This document shows positions 23,701-34,035 of a DNA stretch of 64,000 nt, piece after piece. The first letter of the stretch is position 1, and the number at the start of each line of letters is the position of its first letter. Where the stretch lies: the NCBI RefSeq assembly GCF_000350225.1, contig NW_005179075.1, positions 1-64,000 on the forward strand, given 5' to 3'. Under the pieces are notes generated by a model. The model searched no databases. It worked only from the letters and a program-made list of their open reading frames with translations, and had not been told where the DNA came from. The position numbers and the translations under genes were made by a program. This DNA comes from Chondrus crispus (taxonomy: Eukaryota > Rhodophyta > Florideophyceae > Gigartinales > Gigartinaceae).

Positions 23701-26380
23701 TGTAGTATATCGACGAAGTAATTAGATTAGAAATTGGATCCAGCGCTGTAAGGCACGAGCCTTACAGGCCACCAGCGCGCACGTTTACCCTACGTGTACT
23801 ACACGTGTATGACGCGTGTACCACCAGCCAACTGGGTGACGGTGCGCACTACTGTAGCGCCGTCGAGTACAGTACGTACTGTACTCCGTTATGATAGACG
23901 GGTTTGTAACATTAAATACGGGAGCGGACCGACGGCGGAAGGGGTCGATAAGCACGGACTTGTCCTCAACCGACTGCCAAGGTCAGTCCACCCAGTTTAT
24001 TCTAACTACGCGCCTTCGCCTTCGCGCGCGTTAGGAGGAAGGGAGCGGGTAGGGGACACACGCGTGCACGAGCGAGCCTAGATCCGCCTCCGCCCGTCAG
24101 CGCTGGTACGTTACCCAGCGCTGCTCCTGGGCGTCGAGGCGTAGATCGGCCCACGCGTACGCTCGTCCCCGACCTTCCCGCTCTACCACACCGCTACCAG
24201 GGCCCTCTTCCCTGCCTCTTTAGCTGGTGCTTCACCCGTCTTCCCGTTCGAACGGTGTCTACAGGTCGAACTGCGCATACACCCTCGGTCGTCTGGGGGT
24301 GTTTATGCTACAGTGGTCTCCCGACCTAGAAGACCCCGGAGTTCGAACTCCGATGACATCCGTTTCTCTCCGCGTCCGATCGCGTTAAGATGAGCCAAGA
24401 CTACGACCCCTCGATCCGCTCCGAAGCGGCGGATCCGAGTCCGGCCGATGTGCAGTCCCCATCCGCCCCGTCGGGTGACGGCGACGCAGGTCCTCGTCAC
24501 CGCGAACCATCGCTCGGATCCTCCGAGGAAAAAGCGGCGGCGATGTTCGAACGCATAGCCGAATACATCGAGGAAGTCCGTACTTCCCTTCGGATCGAGG
24601 CATCGGACCATGTATACACTCGATGTATGGCCGAACTCCGCTCCCTGCGTGAAGGGAGGTTGGATAGAGTGACGCAGTCCTTAGAGAATCTCCGAGCGCT
24701 GATCGACGAGTTACACTCGCGGATAGTGCTCGTCGAAGACTCCCGTTTCGCATCGCCCGGACAGGCCGGGCAAGGTCGCCCCGAGAGGTCGACCCCAGCG
24801 AGGCGACCTGACGATCGAATCTCCCCATCCGCGGAACAGTTGGGTGCGTTCGCGCACCTCTCCGCCGAGCTCAACGCCACACGTCGGCGTGCCCGTGACA
24901 TGGAAAGTACCATGGCCGAAAGGCTACCCGGTGCCCCCTCGAGAGGGCCCGGTCGTGCCGTACCTCCGGGCACAGCCGCGCCACAAGGATGACACCAGAC
25001 TGGGGACTACCCCAGTCGCGGTGCAGAGGAGAGACGATCCCCGACGGACGCCAACGTGGCGTCCGAAACCCAAGCTCTGCCCCCTGCCCCCGTAAGCAGG
25101 TGGCAGACCGAGCGGGTGCCGTATCGCGACGACCCTGACCGTGGAGGAGCCGCCCGCGGATCCGGAGAACCGATGTTCTCCGTCGACCCCCGCTGGGGCG
25201 GCTACCCGCCGGCGAACTACGCCGAGCACCCAGGTCCGGTAGACGTTCGTACGCTACCCGCCACTCCCTTTGGAACGCTGGGTCCCGCTGAACCCGGGCT
25301 TGAGCCGGTGCATACGATGATTCAAGAGTTCAGCGCCGTCGCTAACTATCGTATGTACCCCTTTGGATAACCCCTCGAGGCTCGTTACCTCGGGTGACGC
25401 GGGACGGATTGCGAAGTACGTCCAACGCTGCCGTGGGATCCGTCCCACGATGAGGAGCTTTGACAGTACGGACCCGATCCAGCTCCTACCGTTCTTGAAG
25501 GATATTCGGATAACCTTCAACTAGCAACACCTGACCGAAGGTGTTCCGGTGAGAGTCCTCGCGCACTTCTTAGAGCGCGACGCGGAGCACCTGTATACGA
25601 GTTATACGATGCGTGGCCTCCGCGCCGGCCAACTACACGACAACGTGAGTTGGCCGGGGCTCGTGAACCAGTTCCTGAAACGCTACCTAACCGACGACGT
25701 GATAGGTGAAGCGTACGACGCTGTCGCGACGGCGCGACAGCAATCTCATGAAACGGAGAGCACGTTCGCGGACCAGCACGAAACTGCCGCGTTTCGGTGC
25801 ACAGCAGTGTTCTCCGAACAGTCCCTCGCGCACTACTTCGTGCGGGGACTCGCTCCTGCGACCCGTGCCGCAGTTTCGGAGACAGTGCAGCGGCTGCCGA
25901 GCCGCCAGAAGACCGATCTTCCGACCATCCGCCGTATCGCAACGGCGGAAGGAACCACTTACCGCGCTCGACGCGGTTTACCTCTGCCGGATTCGAAACC
26001 GGCAGGGAGGGCTGGCAGGACTACGAAGTCCGCCGCAACAAGTTCGCCCGCCTCTACCCTCCATGTCGGGGAGGATGAGTGGCAGGCCGACCCTGTCCTC
26101 ATTACGCAAGGAGCAGGGCCGGTAGGGGGTCGACCCCCTTCACCAATGTCGACCGGAACGACGTCGAGCTACGCGACCGCATTCGCAGCCACTCCAAGAG
26201 CGCCCAGGGTACGGACCCCCGGGTCGCTGAGCTCGACATCTCAAACCGAGATACCGGAGGTGAAGCCCCTCGCGTGCCCCTCCTCACCGATGAGGAGGCG
26301 CGTCACGCGGCGACCTTCGCCTCAACCCCTAGCAACCCTACTGTAGGCGTTCGTAAGGCACCCGCAGTGTGATCGAGGGA
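23701..26380 (+). mobile_element. Ty3/gypsy element fragment: family P 5' LTR, primer-binding region and gag
   Basis: The LTR spans 23701-24312 (612 bp, TGTAGTATAT to TTTATGCTACA). It is followed at 24314 by TGGTCTCCC, and a GGAGTTCGAACTCC block ends near 24350. That resembles the complement of a tRNA 3' end with its T-arm, as expected for a primer-binding site. Gag follows at about 24390-26370, homologous to the gag of the minus-strand chromovirus (shared block MIQEFSAVANYRMY/MIQEFTAVANYRMY; also WPGLVNQFLKRYLTDDV). There is no pol: the element stops near 26380. It is broken, with a few breaks. Together with the minus-strand element it forms a head-to-head pair. Confidence 0.85.
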
Positions 26381-26688
26381 CTAGGGGTGCAATCGTAGTA
26401 TTTACCTAGTATTTACGTAGTGTGTATGTAACAGTAGGTACAGCAGGGCGGAAATCTGGGTCAACCGTGCAGTGCTGCCGCATCACATGCGGAGTGCCAC
26501 CGCAGTAGCATCCCCCGCCGTTTCTTGTGCGGAGTGCCACCGGAGTGGCCTTCCCTCATCTCGTCATAGCTCGTCGAATTTCGCAAGTCGGGTGCCGTTA
26601 TTCTTCGTCTGCAAGAAGCCCACTGGCTGGTGGACCGTGATCCGAAGAGCGCCGTCAGCGGGATGGCCGTCAGCTAATACTACTTCGC
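26381..26688. other. Interval between gag remnant and glycosyltransferase gene
   Basis: The stretch contains a twice-occurring GCGGAGTGCCACCG(C/G)AGT motif at about 26489 and 26530. No gene is supported. It may hold the promoter or an upstream exon of the following gene. Confidence 0.4.
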
Positions 26689-28202
26689 GTGCGGCAAGAC
26701 CGAGGTCGCGCGCCGGTTTCTGCAGGAGGCTACTTTCCAGCACACTGGCGTGGCACCAGCGTGCGTCGCCGTGGGACATGCGTGCGGCCTCGACCTCGAT
26801 GTTTCACTAAGCCGCGACGCGCCATCGTGCGCCGCACGCTCTCCATCCTGGTCGTCTGCTGCCTGCTCTACTCTAGCGTCCTTTCCCCCCGCGCGAACCA
26901 TGCAACACCCCCCCGCCTCCGCAACCTCACCGCCACCCTATCCCCTACCGGCCACCACCCGGCCACGATCCCCCACACGTGCGTGGTCACCCGCCGTCCA
27001 AACACCGTCCAAGTCGCCATCACGCACGGCGGCGTCGGCAACCAGCTCTACTTCCTTCTCGAAGCCCTCGTTCTCGCGCGCCACGCCCACCTCGACCTCC
27101 TCCTCCCCTCCCTCCCCAGCCGAGAGTTTAGCAAAACTACCACGGAGCGCACCCTCGAGGAACACGGCGTCAAGTACTGGCACCTCGGTCGCATGCAGCC
27201 CGCTGTCGCCCAGCATGCCCGCATCCTGTCCCACTTCCCGCATGTGTGCGCCGGCAGCTTCGACTATGTCTACATCTTCACGCGCGCGAAGAAGCCCGAC
27301 AAAGTGCCCCCGCTAAGGTGTCGTCCAGGACGAAGCAGGTGCTGCAGTTCTTGTTGTGCCCGCACGACGGCGTCACCCCGAAAAACCAGGACGAGTGCGC
27401 CAAACGCGCGTTTGCAAACGCCGCAGTGGAGAGGCGCTACATGCAGCTGTCGCACCCCCCGGATATGAGCTTGGTGAATGAGCTCGTCACGCTTCGCGAC
27501 CGGCAGATGCTGCCGGCTGCGGGAAGAGATATGTCGCGCCCGGCGTGCGTGCTGGTCGACGGACACACGTTTCCGCACGGGGGGCCGGTCGGGCATGAAT
27601 ATTTGTACTTGTTCATGCACTATGTGGAGCCCGTGACTAGGATTGCGAACATGGCAGCCAGCTGGAACGTCAAGGAGCTTACCGTGCTCCACCTACGCTA
27701 CGACGAGAAGGAGTGTATGCCCAGGCCAGGGACGGAGGGCAAGGTTTGCATTAGGCTGCTCATGGCTATCAACCAGCCGGACACTGTGTACTGGGCGCCA
27801 ATGCCGGACTTGGTGGACGTGGTGATCAAGCTGATGGCAGCGGGGCAGACGCCGGCGCTCTTCCTTGCCGCATCGCCGTACGTGCCGGAGGAGACGGTGA
27901 GGCAGCTCCGCGAAGCATTCGGAAAGCGGGTGCGGCTGGCGCCGCCCGTGAAACAGTCGCTCCTGCATAATGACCAGAACTTTGTAGAACGCGAGCTCGC
28001 GGTGAGATGTGGTTGCTTCATTGGCGACTTCGCGTCGACATGGTCGGGGACGGTTTACTACAAGCGCAGGACGCTGGGGTTGAAGACGCATTGGACTAGC
28101 GTGTTGTTGGAGAAGAGCAACACACTGGGCTACTATGCGGAAGAGGAGCACATTCCGCGACCAGAGGAATTGGAAGCAAAGTTTGCGGTAGCAGGTATAT
28201 AG
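26689..28202 (+). CDS. Putative Golgi O-fucosyltransferase-like glycosyltransferase with a frame change
   Basis: The product resembles GDP-fucose protein O-fucosyltransferases (O-FucT family). A hydrophobic segment TLSILVVCCLLYSSVLS (about 26835-26885) after basic residues suggests a type II signal anchor, so a Golgi location is inferred. The GDP-sugar-binding start GGVGNQLYFLLEALVLARH lies near 27030. Later motifs are LTVLHLRYDEKEC (about 27677) and the family's C-terminal CGCFIGDFASTWSGTVYYKR (about 28010). The frame changes near 27310: the first part is open to 27468 in one phase, and the second (to the stop at 28202) is in another. This may be a one-base deletion, a sequence error or an unrecognised intron. 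No in-frame ATG precedes the anchor, so the true start is not fixed and an upstream exon is possible. Confidence 0.65.
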
Positions 28203-29415
28203 CCGTCGCAGCAACGCGTCCTCGCAGTGCTATGTTTAAATATGGTAATCCTGGACCAGTTGGGGTGATGCTTGCCATCCGATAGAGGTCTCAAAACAGA
28301 GAGAGAACAGCGGCAGAAGTAGAGTAGGGTTTGGCCAGCAAATGTGAGTGGGGTCTTTCCTGCCCTTGTTTTCTTGGATAGATGCGGCTCCTTCAGACAT
28401 GATTCCGTTACTCGTCTTTTGACGATTGTGAGTCTTGCAGACATCCCTCCAGAGCTCTGCTGCAAGAGATCTGCTGTTCGCAATACGCATAGAGCACTTT
28501 CGAAATGTCTCCGACACACACAGTTCGTCTTTTCATTCTATCGCGCCCTAGCAGTATAGTACAGCAATTGATCATCCTCCGACAACAGCGCTTCCAGGAG
28601 CTAAAGCTCTAAAGCCGTGTTGGTCTTTGAAAGAAGCTCTGCCCCTGGAGTCAACGGGTAGTACAGTACAGAGCTGAGTAAGACAGAGGAGAGCTCGATG
28701 ACATGCTGCGTCCGGAACCTAGCAGAGGCTGGAAACAGAATGTCATCGAGCTCCCCTCTGTCCTAGTCAGTACCAGCAGCGGGATACTTTTCTGGATACG
28801 CAACACAATCTCAAAAAGCACATACTATTATACAACACATCCCATACCTGCCCGCCGACTTCAGCACTAGTGCATTGCAATTCGAAGCATCCATCATCAA
28901 TCTTCCCCGTTGAAGTGAGGTGAACGCGCGATAAAATCGGCTGTTGCAAAGGTCAAACATGCCTTGTGGTTTGCATGGCGTGACACGCACCTCCCCATGG
29001 GCCGCCACTCGAGGCCGAATAAGGGATGTCTCGTGTTATACAAAACGCTAAATTTCTCATACGAGCTATCTATTTCTCCCCCATGTAGAAACAGCCAAAG
29101 GCTGCCTTGTAGGTGTCGCACTCTCAAGTTTCTCAGTTCTCAGGTTAAAATATGTCTGCACTGCAGACATAGTCACTGTACCGTTGTGGTACAGTATGCA
29201 GTTACTCTACTGCCTGACGTGGGTTAAGAAAGATCAGTATGAATGAAGATGAACATGTTTGAAGGGTGCAACGAAGGAGAGAAACAAACCAGACACGGGG
29301 CTACAGCATGAAGCCCGGCAGCCGGCAGGTCGGTTCCCGCATCTTCACCATCCTCCGCCTGCTCCATTAGCATTCGATCACCCTTTCGACTCCCCTGAAC
29401 TTCACTCCTCTTCTC
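28203..29415. other. Intergenic region
   Basis: No supported gene on either strand. It holds the long hairpin at 28682-28762 and, from about 29250, the upstream region of the next gene with pyrimidine-rich stretches just before its ATG. Confidence 0.5.
28682..28762. repeat. Long hairpin, 23-bp arms
   Basis: The arm at 28682-28704 (GACAGAGGAGAGCTCGATGA then CAT) pairs with 28740-28762 at 22 of 23 positions, enclosing a 35-base loop. It is intergenic. It could be a miniature inverted-repeat element or a hairpin RNA source; no flanking duplication was established. Confidence 0.7.
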
Positions 29416-30999
29416 ATGTCTCCAGCCGCTTCCTTTCATCCGGGCGAGCTCGGCGTACAGCGCCGTGCAGGCACTCGAGGCGTAGCTGATGAGCTTTCTC
29501 GTGGCCTAAACGACCATCTTCCAGAGGGCGGTGCTCTAAATTCCTTGCTTCATAAGCTTCGGTTCCTTGCTCTCACCTCCGTGGGTCCTGCAACCGCCGA
29601 AACCCCGGGCCATTCTGTTTGGGTCTCTCTCATGTTCGGGCAACAGTTTGTGCATTCGACCTCATCTGATAAGCTTTCCATCCGTTTGGACGGGCTGGCC
29701 AGAGGAGATGTCCTCTATGAACATCTCGCGAGGAGCGAGAAAGAAATTCCTGTCAGTTTTATCGCCCTTCACATGATGAGCCGTCGCCAGTATCGCACGA
29801 ACGGGGTCGTCAGGAAGCTTCATGATGCACCGGCTGGGCCGCGTGCAACTCTCGAGATATTCGTCCTGGAGGCGTTCCCCAACTGTCCAAAGTACATCCA
29901 GGCGCGCGAGGTTACGCAGGCTACGTCCTCGCTCCCGCCGGTTCCAGAAGGTGCCGCGTATGAAACAGACCACTCTCTTTCAGAAGCCAACAAGGCGCTT
30001 ATCGGTCGCGCGGATGCGTTGTGGATTGGGACTTACTACGAGGCCGCCGGGGCAGACACCAACCACAGGGGTGGGCGGCCGGGCTTCGTGCGTGTGGCGT
30101 CTGGAAAGGAGATCTTCTGGCCGGAGTATCGAGGGAACGGCATGTTTCAATCATCCGGAAACCTGCAAGTCGATGATAGAGCGGGCGTCTCGTTTGTTGA
30201 CTTTGACACCGGCCATACTGTGCAGCTTTCAGGGCGCGCCAGTATTGAGTGGGACGTGGACGCAGCTCTACGCGTGGAGAAGTCTGCGTTGCGGCTGACG
30301 CGTTTCCGAATAGCGGCCGTCCGCAGGAGTCGCGGACCTGCGACCAATTACAGGTGGACGTCGCCGGAATACTCGCCATACAGTCCAATGTTGCCGCATG
30401 AAGATGGAGGGGCGGAGTCAACGGAGAAGTACCCGATGAGAGTATCGCTTGTCAAGGTGACAGAAGAATCGGCCGTGGTCAAGACGTTTCGATTTGTGGC
30501 GGCGGAGCGCATTCCGTTCTTGCCAGGTCAGTACGCGTCTTTTGACTCTGGGGTGATGCCGGAGATCTGGAGCGACAGCGAGCCGATCATCCGCACATGG
30601 ACTTTGTCCGAAGTGGCAAACTCGACGGAAGGGGATCTCACGCTTGAGGTGTCTGTGAAACGCAAAGACAAAGGGGTGATGTCGAACTGGTTGCACGACC
30701 ACGCGAAGGTGGGACTGCAGGTGAAGCTGCTCGGAATCGGTGGGGACATGACGCCGTTCAACACGGACGAGTTGCCAGAGAAGATGCTGCTGATCAGCGC
30801 GGGAATCGGGATCACACCCAACATGGCCATCCTGCGAGGCATTGGTGCGCGCTCAGACGGTGCGAGAAATGTTGCGCCGGATGTCGTAATGGTTCACCAA
30901 GAACGGTGTGAGGATGACATGCCGTTCAAGGACGAACTGCACCGGCGCGCGAGAGTATCGAAGGGAGCGCAAGGGGTGACCGCGGAGCACAAGGGGTGA
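29416..30999 (+). CDS. PNPOx-like FMN-binding / ferredoxin-reductase-type fusion, C-terminally short
   Basis: The 527-residue open frame starts at an ATG. Residues ~60-290 resemble pyridoxamine-phosphate-oxidase-type split-barrel flavoproteins (GHSVWVSLMFGQQF near 65, ADALWIGTYYEAAG near 200). Residues ~335-445 form an FAD-binding FR-type domain with RTWTLS near 393, the R-x-Y/W-S/T flavin motif. The NAD(P)-binding module starts with LLISAGIGITPNMAILRG near 458. It is an electron-transfer flavoprotein by family; the substrate cannot be read. The NAD(P) module should run about 100 residues more, often followed by a 2Fe-2S domain. Instead the frame dissolves into a 20-bp minisatellite at 30963. 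The gene therefore looks 3'-truncated or overgrown by repeat expansion, or continues in an unseen exon. Confidence 0.8.
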   Translation: MSPAASFHPGELGVQRRAGTRGVADELSRGLNDHLPEGGALNSLLHKLRFLALTSVGPATAETPGHSVWVSLMFGQQFVHSTSSDKLSIRLDGLARGDVLYEHLARSEKEIPVSFIALHMMSRRQYRTNGVVRKLHDAPAGPRATLEIFVLEAFPNCPKYIQAREVTQATSSLPPVPEGAAYETDHSLSEANKALIGRADALWIGTYYEAAGADTNHRGGRPGFVRVASGKEIFWPEYRGNGMFQSSGNLQVDDRAGVSFVDFDTGHTVQLSGRASIEWDVDAALRVEKSALRLTRFRIAAVRRSRGPATNYRWTSPEYSPYSPMLPHEDGGAESTEKYPMRVSLVKVTEESAVVKTFRFVAAERIPFLPGQYASFDSGVMPEIWSDSEPIIRTWTLSEVANSTEGDLTLEVSVKRKDKGVMSNWLHDHAKVGLQVKLLGIGGDMTPFNTDELPEKMLLISAGIGITPNMAILRGIGARSDGARNVAPDVVMVHQERCEDDMPFKDELHRRARVSKGAQGVTAEHKG

Positions 31000-31060
31000 A
31001 GGCGAAGTTCAGGGGGTGAATCGGAGCGCAGGGGTTGAAGCGGAGCGCAAGGAGGTTATG
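30963..31060 (+). repeat. Minisatellite, about five 20-bp units
   Basis: Degenerate units of the form GGAGCGCAAGGGGTGANNGC repeat about five times across the end of the flavoprotein gene. The repeat supplies that frame's last residues (SKGAQGVTAEHKG) and its stop codon. Confidence 0.75.
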
Positions 31061-31847
31061 CAGCGGGTACGGGAGGTACAGGCGAGGTATAGCAGAGTGT
31101 AAAGCGGTGTAATGAGGGTGCTTCCCGGCGGCGCATGTGCCACGGCGCCCACGTCATGCGCGTTTCTGCGCCTCGTGCCGTACACGTGTGCGGGCGTGCC
31201 CCCGCGGGATCCCGCGCCCGTGCTGCGCGGTGCGCTACACTGCGCGCTCGGCGCGCGCCGCCACACCCGCCCCCGCCACCCCCGCCCCCCCGCCCCCGCT
31301 CCAGCGCAAAGGCGTCCGCGCGCCGCCCCGTTCTACGCAGCCAACTTGGCCACCGAGCTGTTCTTCGTGTTCGCGGCAGGCGGCGTGCGGCGCGCGCGCG
31401 ACTGTATGACGACAGTGCGTTCGCGTGGCTTTAAAGAATCACATTTGAGTGGGAAATTGGTGGTGCGCGCCCTTCAGGGCCGTACACGCCACTGAGTGGC
31501 GTGTACGGTCCTGAAGGGCGGCAGTGGCGGCCACTGCCTCGCGCACGTGTCACGCGCGGACCCCGAAACTCCCGCTCGTCATGACAGCAATGCAAGCCGG
31601 TTGCGCAGCGACTGTTGCTGCGGCCTGTCGCTCCCGCCTCTTGTCGCTCGCCGCATTGTCTGTCGCACCGCATAATTCGAGCCCCCGCTTCCGCCCCCGT
31701 CTTCTCTAATCGTCTGCACACGCGCCTCCCGCTCTGCCGCCCTTCCACTCTGCCGCTGCCTTGCCCTGCCGCTGCCTCTCGCCAGACCCTCCCCCTCCCG
31801 CCTTCCGCCTCCCCGCCCCGCGCCCGCCGAGACTCCCCCCCGCCGCC
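31061..31847. other. GC-rich, gene-free interval with a hairpin
   Basis: Pyrimidine- and CCG-rich DNA with shadow frames only. It contains the near-perfect hairpin at 31469-31519. The last 200 bases precede the MFSD5-like remnant and may be its old 5' region. Confidence 0.45.
31469..31519. repeat. Tight hairpin, 24-bp arms, 3-base loop
   Basis: Arms 31469-31492 (GCCCTTCAGGGCCGTACACG then CCAC) and 31496-31519 pair at 23 of 24 positions around TGA. A further palindrome, GGCAGTGGCGGCCACTGCC, follows at about 31519-31537. Confidence 0.8.
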
Positions 31848-32156
31848 ATGACGTGCGCCCTGGTGCGCTTTGCGCAGTACTACTTCTCGGACGCGTCGCC
31901 TGCGTCGGACGCGGCCAAGCCATCGGACGCGGCCAAGCCATCGGACGGCCCGGCCGCGAACACGCCCGACTTCCGCGCCTTCCAGAACAACTAACTGGTC
32001 GTATACCTGCTGGCCATCGCGGCCAACTGGCTGCAGGGGCCCTACGTCTACGCGCTGTACGCCGAGTACGGCTACGGGAAGAAGGAGATCGCCCAGCTCT
32101 TCATCGCCGGCTTTGGCTCGTCCGCCGTCTTCGGCACTTTTATGTCTCGATCTTAG
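31848..32156 (+). pseudogene. MFSD5/MOT2-like molybdate transporter N-terminal remnant
   Basis: From an ATG at 31848 the frame reads MTCALVRFAQYYFSDASP, a duplicated DAAKPS linker, then FRAFQNN, a stop codon (31992-31994), then LVVYLLAIAANWLQGPYVYA and LFIAGFGSSAVFGTF. The last two blocks match the first membrane helices of the MFSD5/MOT2 family (ADWLQ.PY.Y.LY; ...G..S...FG). Only about 100 of some 450 residues remain, and similarity ends near 32140. The in-frame stop and truncation make it a host pseudogene. It may be a duplicate of an intact copy elsewhere. Confidence 0.7.
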
Positions 32157-33503
32157 AAAAACAAGGTGCTGACGCTTGAAAAGACAGTGTCTAAGACTGC
32201 GAAACAAGTGGGGTCAGCACTGAGCGGGGACCCAGTTGCGGAGTATGGGACAGTTGGACGTTCTACGCACTGGCGGACCGGATAAAATAATCGACGCGGG
32301 ATTGCGGGAAACTGAGCTGGAGTTCCATGGAAAAGCAATACGCTGCATGTGCTGTGGCACAAATAGGGAAAACGCAGGGATCTGGTGCGAACGTGATGCG
32401 GTTTACGAGCCACTACCGGGACGAGCAAGTGAACCAATTTGTGATCCCCCCGGTGGGCCTCACAAACGACGAGGTGGCTGTCAAGAGTAAGACACAAACG
32501 GCTAGTGTGGACTTGGAGGAATTGTACGAAGAGGGGATTCTACAAGGTTACACACGCGCGGTCGCGTAAGCGACGGCAGTTTTGTGCGGTTTGCAGGTAG
32601 TGAAGAAAAAGTACGCAAACGGGAAAAGGGGATGAAGCTACGACGCGGCAGGGATGTGATCTGGAAAGCGACGGCCAAGAAGCGAACGAAGCTGTGGAAG
32701 GGACGGGCGACTACATGGAGAATGCGACCCGCAAGCGAAAGCTATGGAGCAATACGGCCGACGCGAAGGAAGTGAATGAGCAATGCGTGTGGGGACGAGT
32801 CGTGCGGAGAAAGCGGTTGGCCAAGGAGATGGAGGACAAGGAGATTGAAGAGCAGGAAAAGGAAAAAGAGAAGGAAAAGGATAATGCGAGTGAGGCCAAG
32901 ACATCGGGAACGGGGATCGCAGAGAATAGTGGTGGAGAGAAGGAAGCAGCGGAGCTAGCAGAAAAGGATCAGATGAGTGCCTCGTAGTTGTGGTTGTGAG
33001 AGGGGAATGGTGCCCTGTAGAATGAAATGATTTCTGTTTTTACTGGAATAAGGGAGGCAGCTGCGCTGACTGGCTCGTCGGTCGCCACCTCAACGTGAGT
33101 GCGGGCGCAGCAGCTTGGGGGGCAGGAATGAAAGGGGGTGACTAATACCTAGGACACGCTATCTACGTCCCCAGTGAGAATGGTATGAGATACAGCCACG
33201 CGTAGTGTGCGAGCCATATAAATACCTCTCGAAATGCCCGCCTTATCGCGGATGACGATGAAGCAAGACTGTTGGCTGTAGCTGAGCTGGCAGAACGGTA
33301 GAGTTGTCAAAATGGCCGGGCTGGTACGTTCTCAGGCGTGAGTTCGAGCCCGGTCCCGGAATGTCGCGGTCAAGGGGGTAAGTGTATGGTGTGCATGCCG
33401 GAGGAGAATTGGCAATTTTTCTTCCACTATACTGCCAGGGGATTTTAACCCCTGGTGCATTTTTGCCCTCCACTGTAAGCCGTTTTTTTAAACAAAAATT
33501 AGC
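32157..33503. other. Interval of decayed or uncertain coding sequence
   Basis: Two + strand frames at 32236-32490 and 32327-32569 overlap without a recognisable family. A frame at 32694-32987 encodes a charged coiled-coil-like peptide (KEMEDKEIEEQEKEKEKEKD) and could be the tail of a broken gene. A tRNA-like box A/box B pair lies at 33279-33350. No functional gene can be supported. Confidence 0.35.
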
Positions 33504-34035
33504 ATGCAGGAGAGGCATGTGTCGCAGACGGGTGGGGAAAAAGAGAGGCATATCAGCGTCCTCTTCGGCCTTCTGGGCCTCCTCCTTTCCATCGACCTCC
33601 TTCTCTCTAACCTCTCCCTCACGCTCCTCGACTTCATCAACCCCCCTCTCCACCGCCACCTCCCATCCTCCTTCCAACTTCCCGCCCCAGCGTCCGCGGC
33701 GCCGTACGCCACTGCCGGGCAGATCTTGTTCCTGGCCGTGCCCATGTCCCCGCAGCACGCCGCCCGCACCTTTGTTGCGTCGGACGCCGTGTCGTGCCTG
33801 GTGCGCTGTAGTGGCAACATCTCCAAAAGTGGCTCAGTGCCACTACAACCACTTTTGGAGATGTTGCAACTACATGCGGGCCGCCTTTGCGCGCGACCGC
33901 GCCGCGGTGCACGCCCTCTGTGCCGCCCTCGTGCGCGACCCGCTCGTCGCCTACGTCCCCGCCCCGCCGGAGTTCGTCGACAACTCGCACCACGTCTACC
34001 CCTTCCGCGTCCACTCGGCGCGCGAGGTCTTCTAG
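33504..34035 (+). pseudogene. Unrecognised coding remnant interrupted by a hairpin insertion
   Basis: One phase reads AAPYATAGQILFLAVP and FVASDAVSCLVRC up to 33805. After the hairpin at 33808-33873, another phase resumes with AAFARDRAAVHALCAALVRD and PPEFVDNSHHVYPFRV to a stop at 34035. GC-rich codon-like periodicity suggests a former host gene. I do not recognise the family. Whether the two halves belonged together is inference from their adjacency. Confidence 0.35.
33808..33873. repeat. 66-bp hairpin (MITE-like), 25-bp arms
   Basis: Left arm 33808-33832 (GTAGTGGCAACATCTCCAAA then AGTGG) pairs with 33849-33873 at 24 of 25 positions. A second internal pair, GTAGTGGC with GCCACTAC (33838-33845), competes with it. 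It separates two phases of a coding remnant, as an insertion would. No unambiguous target duplication was found. Confidence 0.7.

Noticed and set aside
26472-26810. A reverse-transcriptase-like peptide (KKPTGWWTVIR)
   Set aside because: Only a few residues resemble RT and no neighbouring RT motif follows.
33279-33350. A functional tRNA gene
   Set aside because: The D stem has mismatches, no anticodon stem forms and the T stem does not pair; kept only as a tRNA-like promoter observation.
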